Shown in pieces: positions 53,818-64,000 of a DNA stretch of 64,000 bases (within the stretch, counting starts at the first letter, position 1; each line of letters starts with the position of its first letter). Where the stretch lies: assembly GCA_012845835.1 (NCBI GenBank), contig JABAKD010000023.1:18143027-18207026 (forward strand), written 5' to 3'. Both the position numbers and the translations under genes were made by a program. The notes below the pieces were generated by a model. It made no database searches. It was given only the letters and a program-made list of their open reading frames with translations, and was not told the DNA's origin. The stretch comes from Undaria pinnatifida (Eukaryota > Sar > Phaeophyceae > Laminariales > Alariaceae).

Positions 53818-55735
53818 TTATGCCTGTTGCCGGCCGGTATGACGGACAAAAACAAGCTGGTGCTGTATCATCGTCTGTAAACAGATGTGGGGAGTTTCAT
53901 TTTTTACGATACTCGGCCATCTTGGGGAGCGAGCGAGCCGCCGTCCACCACCCACCCACCACCCACCATCCACCCACGGACCTACCCAGTACAGCAGTAC
54001 AGCAATGCAGCAGTACGGTAGCAAAGGACAGAGGGGTGCAGCGGTGGGGACGGTGGTACTCCCAAGCACCAGTGGAGGCCGGTATTTTAGAAACAAAACA
54101 AAAAAGGTTCATCTCCCACATGACGAAAAACGACTCCCACGTACGAAACGGCCCACCCACCCACCCACCACGGACGACGCAGTGCACCCTCCACCCACCC
54201 ACCGACCAAACCTTTACTACATACAGCAGTACAGCAGTGCAGCAGTACGTGCAGCAGTACACCTCGTACGCGGGGAGGAGTTAGTTGGTTGGTTCTTGAG
54301 GACCTTGTATGAAACAGGAAACAGACGGGGGAGTTTCATTTTTTGACGATACTCGGCCATCTCGGGGAGCGAGCGAGCTGCCGTCCACCACCCACCCACC
54401 ACCCACCATGCACCCACGAACCTACCCAGTACAGCAGTACAGCAATGCAGCAGAGTACGTAGAGCAATACACCTTACAGGCAAGCAGCAGCCGATTCGTT
54501 AGTTATAATGCTCTCGGGCTGGGCGGGATTTGCAATTGTTTCCCGGGGGGTAAGCGAAAAGCGCTGGCGTTGCCCACCATCCACCCACGGACCTACTCAG
54601 TACAGCAGTACAGCAATCCAGCAGAGGACGTAGAGCAACACACCTGACAGGCAAGCCACAGCCGATTCGTTAGTTACAATGCTCTCGGGCTGGGCGGGAT
54701 TTGCGATTATTTCCCGGGGGCGAAGCGAAAAGCGCTCGCGTTGCCGATTCTGCGCACGGCGAGCGGCGACGGCTGCACGCTGCTGTGATTGGTCCTGGTT
54801 GTTGTGCTTGCTGTTGACGCAGGCGCGCTTGTGGTCTCGTGCCCATGGCTGTCCATGGCTCTGTCCTCCCGAAATATGCCTGTTGCCGGCCGGTATGGCG
54901 GACAAAACAATTTGGCGCTGTATCCTCTGTATTAAGTACTAAAATAACAAAATAATAACAGGGCAGTACGGCAGTGCAGAAGTACGTACGGTAGTAAAGG
55001 ACAGAGGAGTGCAGCAGTGGCGACGGCGGTACTCCCAAGCACCCAGTGGGAGGCCGGTATTGTTAACAAAAAAAGTTAATCTCCCACAGGACGCAAAAAG
55101 ACTCCCACGTACAGAACGGCCCACCCACCCACCACGGACGACGCAGTGTACCCTCACCCACCACACCGACCAAACCTTTACTACATACAGCAGAACAGCA
55201 GTGCAGCAGTACGTACATCAAAATAACAGCAGTGCAGCAGTACGTACAGCAGTACACCTGGTACGCGGGGCGCAGTTAGTTGGTTGGTTCTTGAGGACCT
55301 TGTATGAAGCAGGAAACAGACGGGGGGGGGGTCATTTTTTGACGATACTCGGCCATCTCCGGGAGCGGGCGAGCCGCCGTCCACCACCCACCCACCACCC
55401 ACCATGCACCCACGAACCTACCCAGTACAGCAGTACAGCATTGCAGCAGTACGTAGAGCAATACACCTGAAACAGTACGTAGAGCAATACACCTAACAGG
55501 CGAGCAGCAGCCGATTTGTTGGTTACAATGCTCTCGGGCTGGGCGGGATTCGTCATTGTTAGGCCAAGCGAAAAGCGCTCGCGTTGCCGATTCTGCGCAC
55601 GGCGAGCGGCGACGGCTGGACGCTGCTGTGATTGGTCCTGGTGTTGTTGTGCTTGCTGTTGATGCAGGCGCGCTTGTGGTCTCGTGTCCATGGCTGTGTC
55701 CATGGCTCAAGTGGCCAAAAAGCAATTCGAAAGTT
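53818..55735. repeat. Composite tandem array, unit about 1.06 kb
   Basis: TGCCTGTTGCCGGCCGGTATG opens units at 53818 and 54877. Inside each are smaller repeats: CGATACTCGGCCATCT followed by (CCACC)n at 53908, 54348 and 55344; CAGCAGTACAGCA clusters; CTCTCGGGCTGGGCGGGATT at three places; and GCGCACGGCGAGCGGCGACG at two. The many frames open here on both strands are products of the repetition. Confidence 0.85.
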
Positions 55736-56589
55736 TAAAATAGGTGGGAGTTCGAAAAAAAAAATAGCAGGCAGCGGCGAAGAAAAAGCGGGGGGGCGCA
55801 AGCGAGCCGTCACCGGGAGGGCGATTTCCACGCTCCCCCCTCGCCGAGGTGAGGCACCGACGCCCGTTCTTTCGCCGGCATGTCGTAGTGCTGCTGTGCG
55901 GATGGGACGTGGCGGCACCGCGAGGCCGCCTGAGGCCGAGTGGAGCTCGGGAGTCACCGCTTTTTAAGGGGGGTGTTTTAACCAAGATAATTTCAAAGAT
56001 CCAAAAACCGTCACGACCACCTTTAGCGTATTATATAATAAGGATTATATTGTCATCCATCAAAGTCCACCAAAGCAAGTCCGGCCACACATGCGTGCTG
56101 CATTGCAGGGTGCCACAACAAAGACGACACATGGCAGTTTAAGAACCCATGTACGTATCCGGTAAGAATTATGATACCAGTACGAAATGTAATCAAACGT
56201 AAAAGGCAAGAGTAGTCGTCGTCGAAGCAGCACCAGCAGCAGACACCGGGTCCTCGCGGATCGCAGCCTGTGCTGACTGATCCACCGCCCCAGTTGTGGG
56301 CTTGCTGCCGGAGGCGGCTCCGCTAGGCTGCTGGGGCCGGAGACAGCACAGATAACTATCTCGCTCGTCGGGTCGACCCGCGGGCCTAGCGCCACGGGCA
56401 CGGCTAAGTGCGGATGTGTGGGTTGCGGTCTCTTTCTTGTTTTTCGCGCGCACACCACATAAATGCTGTAAACAATGCCGATAAAAAAAACAGAAAACAC
56501 ATCCTTGGAAAAGTACGAGGGACCAAGGACCATCCAACCGACCAAGATACATATCCAGACACGTTTGACCCTTGACTTTGATCCGTGAG
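55736..56589. other. No recognised gene; GC-rich then mixed sequence
   Basis: Frames of 97 to 192 codons on both strands overlap each other, without domains. Composition changes from GC-rich to ordinary near 55980. Confidence 0.4.
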
Positions 56590-56912
56590 ATATATCACAG
56601 GTCCAGTCGACCCAACCCGCATGAAACATGCACCTCACGGGTCACTCGAAGTGTGACGGGTCGGGTCGGGTCGGGTCAACGGGCTTTCAAATCTCGCGGG
56701 CCGAGTCACGTCGGGTCAGGAGGTTTTGAAATCTCACGGGTTGGGTCGGTTCGGGTCAAGATGTTTTCAAATTTCGCTGGTTGGGTCGGGTCGGGTCAGG
56801 AGGTTTCAAACTCTCGCGGGTTGGGTCGAGTCGGGTCAAGACGTCTCAATTTGTTCGCGGGTCGCTGACCAGACCCGTCAGGTTTGACCTGACAGGTGAA
56901 CAGCCCTGGAAT
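56590..56912 (+). mobile_element. GGGTC-repeat element, copy 2
   Basis: Five (GGGTC)n units with AAATCTCGCGG-type spacers between 56655 and 56870. The right end GAACAGCCCTG (near 56900) is the reverse complement of the CAGGGCT start seen in copy 3, supporting an inverted-repeat element. Confidence 0.55.
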
Positions 56913-57259
56913 TTTTTACGAGGTATTTGAACCGCATGCACACAAACAGAAAACCGGGCTTTTTTCTTTCTTCTTTTTTTACGCATGTTATGGGCGCTGT
57001 TGTATTTCTTCGGATCGTTATATTGGCCATATCTGTCGGACAAAAATACGATAAAAAAGCCCGGCTCTCCGTTTTTTGGTTGGTCCATGATCAACATCGT
57101 GTCCAAAAGTCACACCTACATACGTCAAACTTAGTGGGGCATGGCGAATCTTCGTCTCTGGCAGTTACTTGGCTAGCCCAGCTCGTATGGTGTTTTCCTT
57201 TTCTATTGGCATCGCTAACCATACACCTTCCCTGCAAGGTAACAGAAAAGCAACCGAAA

Positions 57260-57560
57260 TAGATACTTTTCCGGTTGAAATACGGTCGACAGAGGGCGCG
57301 GTAGCATTTTTCAAAATAGAAAACACGACTTTCCACCGTTTGCAGAAGTTTGGGGACTTAATTCGCCCGGTATGGTGAGCACTTTCCCCTGTGACGACTT
57401 CTAGTACACGTACTCTAACATCAAGATGTTTTGAGTCTGAACGGATGGTCGGTCGTATTGCTTTAGTTTTGGTCTCTTTGTTGACCATTTTGTTGTGCAT
57501 GTCTTGAATTTCATCGTGCCACTTTTTTTGGTCGTCAAGCACCTTACGCGCGTATCTGAC
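57260..57560 (+). repeat. Dispersed repeat shared with 25350-25660
   Basis: Better-preserved copy. The minus strand has a 125-codon frame (57542-57165, MLDDQKKWHDEIQDMHNKM...) that is charged and helix-prone and may be a transposon gene fragment. Confidence 0.6.
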
Positions 57561-57569
57561 TGTGTATAT

Positions 57570-57790
57570 GCTGTACTCCTACGGCTTGCCGTTTGTCATT
57601 GGACTGCCGCTTTTGCTTATTGCTCGTCTTTCTAAGTGCGTGCGCTTTTCTCACGTTTGTGTCCGAGCCATGATGGGTATCCAATATATGTTAACATTTT
57701 TTTGTTTATTCTTGTTTAGCTTCCCATTTATTTCCTATACGTACCGGGTACCAGCCCAAGGTGAACATATTGTAAAGGTCCACATGCAGA
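57570..57790 (+). repeat. Dispersed repeat, YGLPFVIGLPLLL-coding family, copy 1
   Basis: CTACGGCTTGCCGTTTGTC recurs near 58540. ATACGTACCGGGTAC and AGTGAACAT-like words recur in reverse at 62330-62560 and loosely at 59040-59200. A hydrophobic peptide (YGLPFVIGLPLLL) could be encoded but no protein is identified. Confidence 0.55.
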
Positions 57791-57891
57791 CAGGCAGCGC
57801 GGACCGAAACGGATCAGCTGCTTCCACTTCCGAGGCGCACACGCGCAAATCACTACGCTCGTCCAGGGCAGGTGTCCTTGGACTAGCGTAG

Positions 57892-58083
57892 CTAGAAATT
57901 CGCAATCTCGCGACGGAAAGCTCTGGGCGCTTCGGGAAATAAGGCAACGACCTGATCAATCAGGTAGCGGCCAGCATAGTAGGAGGAGGGACGGGCGGAT
58001 TCCCTATCGCAGAAAGGCGTCTGCAAGGAATGCCTCTTCCAGATAATCTCTCCACTCAGGTCGCGACATCGCGCAGAGCTCAT
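57892..58083 (-). CDS. Unrecognised small frame
   Basis: 63 codons, MSSARCRDLSGEIIWKRHSL... to FPEAPRAFRREIANF, of protein-like composition. No family recognised and no neighbouring exon found. Confidence 0.2.
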   Translation of the reverse strand: MSSARCRDLSGEIIWKRHSLQTPFCDRESARPSSYYAGRYLIDQVVALFPEAPRAFRREIANF

Positions 58084-58339
58084 AGATAGACGAGATCTGC
58101 GGGACCGCCAAGCCGCGAGGGGAAGGGAAGAAGAAGCGAGAGGTCCGCGGCCAATGGCCTGGGTCGGGAATGTTGATGAGGATTAGGGTAGTCTAGTAAC
58201 TAAAATGAACGCATGTAGGGCAAGGACGTAGTAGAAAAAACGAGAAGATGTGGGCACAGGAAATCGGAAATGGTTGCAGAAGGTCATAGATACCACTGCC
58301 GTATGGAAGGATATTTCGTTAACATCGGAACGGCATCTA

Positions 58340-58610
58340 CGCTACAGTTTGATGACGATGATCATGATGAATATGATGTTAATAGTAATGCATATTACAC
58401 TGGATACTGCTTGCTGTTTGTCGCACTGATGGCGCTGCCGCTGCTGCAGCATGCGGTTTGTTGTTAAATGTACACGCACATAAGAGTTGTACGGCGTTGC
58501 TGCTGCTGTTACTATATGTATGTATGCTGTACTTCTACGGCTTGCCGTTTGTCTTTGGACTGCCCCTGTTGCTGCTTGCTGTTGTTGTAAATACATGTAC
58601 AAACATGTTG
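58340..58610 (+). repeat. Same dispersed family, copy 2
   Basis: Shares ACTGCTTGCTGTTTGTCG and CGCTGCTGCAGCA with the reverse complement of 62340-62460, and CTACGGCTTGCCGTTTGTC with copy 1. Confidence 0.6.
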
Positions 58611-59039
58611 GCCATGTCGTCTCAGCGATCGAGAGGCCCGATTAAGACTAAGCTTCGAGCCGTCTTCGAGATAACACGAGCTGAGGTGTACTTCTCGGCA
58701 CGCTGTTTCCTGGGCTTGCCTCACCTTGCTCGCCACTCCCGACTCTGCCGCGGGAGGCCTCGGCCGTTCTCGCCTCGTGCCGTGACAGCCCGCGACATTT
58801 TCCAATGTGTGTTACGCAGTGTCAAGTGCGTATGTCGTACGCAAAACAACACAAAATGCTGTCCCAGTAGTTATGGTACAACGGTAGCTTGAAGGGTAGC
58901 CCTGAACGATTGCTAATCGTTAGCCGCGAGTCTCGGTGAATTCACTCATTTTTTCAACTTTTTTTTTGTTTCTTCCCTTTGGGTTCGAACCTCGGTGTGG
59001 ACATTATTCGATCCTCTTTTACTTTGTACCCGTCCCCCC
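58611..59039. other. No recognised gene
   Basis: Short frames only; a C-tract at 59032. Confidence 0.35.
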
Positions 59040-59200
59040 CCCTCCCTATTTTTGTTTTTTTTGTATATACCCGTTCAAGGCAAAGTGAAAATATGATCGT
59101 ATGCATATTATACGGAAATGCTGCTTGCTGATATTGACAGTACATGTACATCAGAGTTGTTCGAGGGCTGCTGCTGCTGCTGCTGTTGTTCGTTATTGTG
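59040..59200 (+). repeat. Same dispersed family, diverged copy 3
   Basis: GCATATTATACGG, CTGCTTGCTG, GTACATCAGAGTTGTTCG and (CTG)n keep the order seen in copies 2 and 4. Confidence 0.45.
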
Positions 59201-59439
59201 TGTCGCATGTACAGCCTCGATTTACCCATAATCCTATACTTATAATACATGTCATGCATTCTCCAAAACTACGGGCATACGCGGAGCCAAGGCGGGCGGC
59301 AGCTCGCCGCGGCGAAGCAGCGCTGGTACATACGTACAACGTACCTCCTGCTGTACGACGTAGATACTTGTAGTATAAATCCATATGCTACAGCAGCAGT
59401 ATACATATTAGTGGCTTACATAATAACCAGGGGGTATTA

Positions 59440-59600
59440 CTTACAACACGGCGGCGTGACCGACCGAGCGACGGCGCGACCGACGACGCGGCCCAAATGT
59501 GCCAACAACTATAAGCCGCGCGACGAGATCGAGCGACCGAGCGACCGACCGGCGGCGACCGATCGATTGGGCGATCCCGCGCGGCGCGAGACAAAGCACT
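59440..59600. repeat. CGACCGAGCGAC-rich stretch
   Basis: Short GACCGAGCGA-type units, irregularly repeated and strongly GC-rich. Open frames here are Arg/Asp-rich artefacts. Confidence 0.55.
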
Positions 59601-60289
59601 CCCACCTGTGTGGGCCCGAACTCCCGTTTATACTCGATTCCCACCACCCCGACACCAATGTCAGGTACCGGTATATGTTATCACACAGCAGGACTACGTG
59701 AGACACTGGCAACAGCAGTAGTAGGAGGTATAGGGCGTTTCGCTCCACGAGCGGCATTCGCCGCCCGTTACGCTCCTCAGGAAGGAAAACTACTACAATT
59801 TATGTTAATCGGAAACAGATTCACGATTGATTATTAGTGCAAACTGGTGGCTTTGATAATGCTAATAGTCCCAACGCCATTCTTCAGGAAAACAGCCCTG
59901 TCGCCGAATGCATACCTGGTAGTATGTTACCGTATGGTGGGTGCAGATTTTTTGTGCATTATGTTTTCGATCTTGTAAGTACGTAGAATGAAAGGCAAGA
60001 CGGCCACAGTCGTGATTACCAGGACTGAGCTAACATTATTTTGACAGTTTTTATTTCATGTACTCGACAAACGCCAAAAACAGTTACTTAATCCTAAATC
60101 TTGAATAACTCGTAAACTATCCTCCAAAAAACCTTCCCCCCTGCGTGTTGCCGAAAGAAAGCATTTGGCGCCTTTCATTTGTGTATCTGTTGGGCACATA
60201 TCTTGTCCAATCGAATATATCAAGATGTCCTGGGCTTGGTGTTATGCCTCAGTCTTAGTCATTGTTTGATTTCTATTAAAACGGAAAAC
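59601..60289. other. No recognised gene
   Basis: No frame above about 110 codons and no similarity noticed. Confidence 0.4.
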
Positions 60290-60720
60290 CACGCCCCCTG
60301 GTCCCAGATATGGTGAAATCCGTGGGCTAAGTGGTCAACCAGGACGTAAACCTTCCACCCCCTTGAAATAAAGTCATTTCCAGGGCAGTTCTCTTGATAA
60401 TTGCCGCGGTAACCTTCCCGTAGGATTTCACGGGAATTGGGATTCATTCACGTTCCCGTTCAAATATCGTTCCCGTGGTCCCACCAATCCAATTGACGAG
60501 GCGCCCATTCCCGTCCCAAACGTTTTCCGTAGGAAGTATAATTCCCCATTCTCACCTTCCCGTGGAAATGTCTGTTTTCCCGTGGTTTTCCGTTCCCACG
60601 CCGTAAGATCCCGTGGAATTATCGATCTCTCAAATCCCGTGACACTAAAACTGGAAACGATTCCCGCAGGAATATTTCCCGCGTTACCGGCCTGCAAGGG
60701 ATCACTGCACGGGAACATCA
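60290..60720. repeat. CCCGTGG minisatellite-like region
   Basis: TTCCCGTGG and CCCGTGGAA-type words every 20-40 bp, the complement of the 51620-51850 unit. Confidence 0.6.
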
Positions 60721-61044
60721 CGTACACCACATATGTATGTCATGACGCTGGAATCCGAAATCTGATATATGCGGCTATATGATACGTACTCTTATATAGT
60801 ACCTGGTATATAGTTTTTTTTTATAATTTGTTTTCGTCAAGAATATTTTAATAGTAAACATTTCGGGTGCGCAGGTGATTAAATTATTGGATTATACATT
60901 GTGCCAGGTAAACTATGCCAACCATCAGAAATCCAAAGAAATTGATAAATAATTTACAAAGTTAACTATTTCACGGTACAATGAGAATGGTTGGAGAATG
61001 TGAAGTTTAAAAATACACAACAAGGAGTCCGGTGAAAATTGGTA

Positions 61045-61240
61045 CCCTACGCAGCTCGATGCTGCCGGACAAGGTCGAGCGCATGATGTTCATTCAGCTG
61101 AATAGGCTGTTCCTCCCGTAGATCCAGCCCCTTTACGATGCTAAAGCGGTCAAAAGGGCGGCAGCAGCCAAGATGGCCGCGGAAGTGGCTCAGTTGCAGG
61201 AAGAAGGGGTGGGCATGGCGGTCGAGCTTATGTTGTAATT
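61045..61240 (+). pseudogene. hAT transposase C-terminal remnant
   Basis: Frame TLRSSMLPDKVERMMFIQLN continuing RLFLP resembles the hAT dimerisation tail (RxxLxPxxVExxxFLxxN). A stop follows at 61119-61121, and the frame then continues with an Ala/Gln-rich helix to 61240. No catalytic part was found upstream within the window. Confidence 0.5.
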
Positions 61241-61299
61241 TACTTTTTTACTGTATTGTATGTTTTTTATGCGATCCATAGTCTCGGTACTTGTCGTGT

Positions 61300-62320
61300 G
61301 TATAAAGCAAACTGCACCCTAACACTACCTGTACAGCTCAAGAACGGAAATACCCAGTATAGAGTAATAAGATTAAATGGCCAATAACCGAAGGTGGAAG
61401 CAGCCGAAACCGAAAAAAAAACAGGAGAATGGCTCTAAAAACAACTAGCGATGAGCTTGTCGCTCGCACGGGAAGGTCGTTCGCCGAGATGTGGGTGATC
61501 AGGCGCGCTGAGTTATCAAAGTTGCAGCGACTGTACAACGACGCCACGCGAGCCCGTGTCGCGGCGGTTGCTCTGTGCGCTGAGGAAGTCGAAGCTCGAC
61601 AATTGGCCGAATTATCGCTGAACAGCACAAGCAATCATCGTCGAGATTCGAGCTGTTGAGGAATGATGTAGCAGCCGAATTGGCTTACCAGTTACAGCGG
61701 AGGAGCCGCACTAAAGGGGACAAGCGTGAAGCCCAAGCGGCACTGGAAATCGAATTGGAGGGGAGGAGATAGAGCTGAGTTTTGTGTCACAGTCTTGTAC
61801 TGCCGCCAAGTCGTGTTGGCAACATCTGATCGGCTCGTGTTGTACCACATGATGCCGAGCGAACTAACCAGGTGCTGCCGTATTCAGTTGTGCCGAGCAC
61901 CCTCCGCGAGAGGGCCCATGAAAAATGAATTCTTCATGCCCGCGTTCACGGAAAGGTGGGGGGCATGCAACAGGCAGCCGATGCAGAACGCCTATATGAT
62001 GCAAACCAGGGTGTCTGCGACATGTTCCATCCTTAGCTGCTGCTGCTGCTGCGTATCGCAAGCTGTTTCGTTCTTCATTGTTCCTGTTAATAACAGCATA
62101 TCCTCGTCGTCTCTTTTTCCCCATCATCAATTAATCTACTAGCTGATGTAATAATTACGGTGACTATTCGTTTTGGGCTGCTGAAATTTTGGTTTTCGGT
62201 GACACCTGCTGTCTTTCGACGTGGTTGTGGTTGGTTCAAGTTCTGAATTTCATTTGTACTCATAACGACCTGGGGACACTTTTATTGCTGGTACCGGCTA
62301 CAAAGCACACCTGACGCGCT
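61300..62320 (+). repeat. Dispersed repeat, copy B (reverse of 23720-25250)
   Basis: Plus-strand frames MALKTTSDELVARTGRSF... (61429-61659) and then, after a frame change, EQHKQSSSRFELLRNDV to ALEIELEGRR; a second block near 61935-62040 encodes MQQAADAERLYDANQG. Charged coiled-coil-like peptides, conserved against copy A. It starts about 60 bp after the hAT remnant, so both may belong to one element. Confidence 0.6.
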
Positions 62321-62329
62321 CTGCTAACA

Positions 62330-62560
62330 GTAACAACAGCAGCAACGCCGCACAACTCTTACGTGCGTGTAAATTCAACAACAGCTTGCTGCAGCAGCGG
62401 CAGCACCTGCAGTACGACAAACAGCAAGCAGTACCCAGTGCAATATGCATCAATAAGATTATGTTCACTTTTGGCCTGTACCCGGTACGTATAGAACAAA
62501 AAAAGGGAAGCAACCCAAAGACAAATAAAGAGTAACATAATATTGGACACATATTTGAGC
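62330..62560 (-). repeat. Same family as 58340-58610, copy 4
   Basis: Minus strand reads GCACTGGGTACTGCTTGCTG... and ATACGTACCGGGTACAGGCC, joining in one place the blocks found separately at 57.7 kb and 58.4 kb; it may be nearest to the full unit. Confidence 0.6.
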
Positions 62561-62631
62561 TTGAACACGAACAGGGCGAAAAAGGAAGAAAGAATCACCT
62601 AAAATAAAAATAGAGCAATCTGTTTTCGGCA

Positions 62632-62700
62632 GGCCTTGAACCTGTGACTGGTGAAAACAAACAGTGCGTGTCTAATTGCCGAACTACTGTACTACTACTA
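62632..62700 (-). ncRNA. tRNA-like sequence, doubtful
   Basis: Minus strand: TAGTTCGGCAATTAGACACGC (A-box-like), then an anticodon-like stretch, then CAGGTTCAAGGCCTG (B-box-like with four of five T-stem pairs). The acceptor stem does not close. Likely a tRNA relic or SINE head. Confidence 0.3.
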
Positions 62701-63007
62701 CTACTACGGTTTTCTGGCTTATGTTCAAACGATATTTTAGTGTTTTGATACGTACGGCTCCGCACTTGACATTTCGGAACGGATTTTTTTCAAAACGTGA
62801 TTTCGCATTGGCAACCACAACACGAGGTGAGCACGACCCACGCCGACACCGGCCGGGTCTGGAAATTCGAGACAGGTGGATACGTCCCGGAAACAGCGCG
62901 CCGAGAGTTGAACCTCTGATCGAGCTATCTTGAAGACGGCTCAAAGCTTGGTCTAAATCGGAGCCTTCGGCTGCTCTCGTGCAAGCACCAACACATTCCT
63001 CAATTTA

Positions 63008-63540
63008 GCAGGGCTTTTCACGGGTCATGACCCGACCCGCGGGTCGGGTCAAGGGGGTTTCGAAATCTCGTGGGTCGGGTCGGGTCGGGTCATTACGTTT
63101 CAAAATCTCACGGGTCGGGTCGGGTCGGGTCAAGAGGTTTTCAAAATCTCGCGGGTCGGGTCGGGTCGGGTCAAGACTTCTCGAAAATCTTGCGGGTCGG
63201 GTCGGGTCGGGTCAAGACGTCTCGAAAATCTCGCGGGTCGGGTCGGGTCGGGTCAAGGTGTTTTCAAAATCTCGCGGGTCGGGTCGGGTCATGACCCGCG
63301 AAATACGGGTCACTTCGCGGGTCAAGCAATAATGACCCGCGAGTTATTTTGGGCTGACCCGCGGGTCAAACCCGCGGATCTGGCCCGCGGATCCGTCTTT
63401 TTCAAACTTACAGCTGAGAGCCATTGATGCCGTGTGGGCGCCCCGCGGGTCGGGCCCGCTGGTCCGCAAAAAATCCAAAACTTACCGTTTCCTGCCTCTC
63501 TCGTGCCGATGCTCCGACCGTATGTCATCACAGCGTGTAG
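63008..63540 (+). mobile_element. GGGTC-repeat element, copy 3
   Basis: Starts CAGGGCTTTTCACGGGTCAT and has six regular units of about 41 bp between 63050 and 63290, followed by inverted GACCCGCGGGTC words and the shared tail (CAAACTTACAGCTG, CTCCGACCGTATGTCATC). The most regular of the three copies. Confidence 0.65.
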
Positions 63541-63599
63541 AACAATCACCAGGCAGTAGCTACTCGTACCAAGGCATACAGCAGTAGTATACGTGATTT

Positions 63600-64000
63600 T
63601 TTTCTCAATTTTTCAAGATTAAGGTGTATGACCATCAAAATACCTATTGAGCGCATTGAGGCAAGAGCAGTCCTATCAAGCGAAAGGCAGATATGAAAAG
63701 GAGGAAAAAAAGAAACCAGCGCAGCCACCTCAAACATATACATTTTAGTGTACCGCCGCGCCCGCTGCAAAGCCTGGTGCAAATATAAGCAACAGCGACG
63801 TTCGTTTGTCATCGTACAAACTCGAAGCACAAACCGACGTCAATGAAACCCGGCAAGCTAAATCCAGAACTACAACAAAAACATGGAAAATGATGCAAAT
63901 ACAGAATACAAGGCACCAACGCAACCACCTTGAATATATTGGTATTAATGTACCGCCGCGCTGCAGAGCCTACTATAAATATCAGAAAGCAGGTATGAGC
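63600..64000. repeat. Tandem repeat, about 200-bp unit, at the window end
   Basis: GTACCGCCGCG occurs at 63750 and 63950 with matching flanks (CCAGCGCAGCCACCT versus CCAACGCAACCACCT; CAAATATAAG versus ATAAATATCAG). The array may continue beyond the window. Confidence 0.7.

Noticed and set aside
54707-54910. bZIP-like basic region in ARRAQNRQRERFS
   Set aside because: Lies in the composite tandem array, lacks the following leucine zipper and has opposite-strand frames; resemblance limited to a few residues.
59388-59757. Arg/Ser-rich (SR-like) protein frames
   Set aside because: Come from the CGACCGAGCGAC-rich stretch, with equally long frames on both strands.
63050-63300. GGGTC arrays as telomeric repeats
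   Set aside because: Units are interrupted by 25-bp spacers, are internal, and share flanks at three loci, unlike telomeres.
63027-63332. Gly/Arg/Ser-rich protein (GRVGSGRVKRFSKSRG repeats)
   Set aside because: Direct translation of the (GGGTC)n minisatellite; two frames give equivalent repeats.

Overview
This is nuclear DNA from a eukaryote. It has spliced GT-AG genes, a Ty1/Copia LTR element, Mutator-like DNA transposons, very many micro- and minisatellites (GTAC-, CAG/CTG- and poly-G-rich), and no operon-like packing, rRNA or CRISPR. An alga of the stramenopile type (brown algae and relatives) would fit the intron-bearing transposons and triplet-rich repeats, but the sequence alone does not prove it. 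No convincing host gene was found; almost everything recognisable is mobile or repetitive.

Left part (1-15.4 kb): two related Mutator-like (MULE) elements lie 108 bp apart. A 1.95-kb fold-back copy (1332-3281) is flanked by the 9-bp duplication TAAATTTTG. A full 11.9-kb element (3399-15328) has inverted repeats of about 0.5 kb and the 9-bp duplication TTTTTTCTT. Inside it the minus strand carries a MULE transposase that reads as seven exons (14599 to 6090) with matching splice phases. It would give about 652 residues: an N-terminal Cys/His region, a DDE core (D231, D297, E395), a SWIM zinc finger and a basic tail. Its first intron hosts an unrelated 1.6-kb fold-back element.

Middle (15.4-34.8 kb): a 573-bp tandem duplication, long stretches with no recognisable gene, a dispersed repeat with decayed coding sequence (23.7-25.25 kb, matched in reverse at 61.3-62.3 kb), a 394-bp tandem repeat, and a young Copia element (28021-34434). 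The Copia element has 532-bp LTRs and a CAGAC target duplication, and it sits in one unit of a 175-bp tandem repeat whose other unit preserves the empty site.

Right part (34.8-64 kb): a succession of satellites. These are 58-bp, about 187-bp and 310-337-bp arrays (36.8-40.8 kb), a poly-G array (45.2-46.3 kb), an A/C-rich monotone (47.6-49 kb), a nested CCACC/CAGTA composite array (53.8-55.7 kb), three copies of a GGGTC-bearing element with hAT-like CAGGG ends, and several dispersed repeat pairs. A hAT transposase tail lies at 61 kb. A few unidentified reading frames are listed with low confidence.

The best-supported discoveries are the two MULEs with their target duplications and gene model. 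A short peptide-coding motif (CEFDEFRVDTHL-like), recurring at four places and matching no family known to me, is the most open-ended signal.
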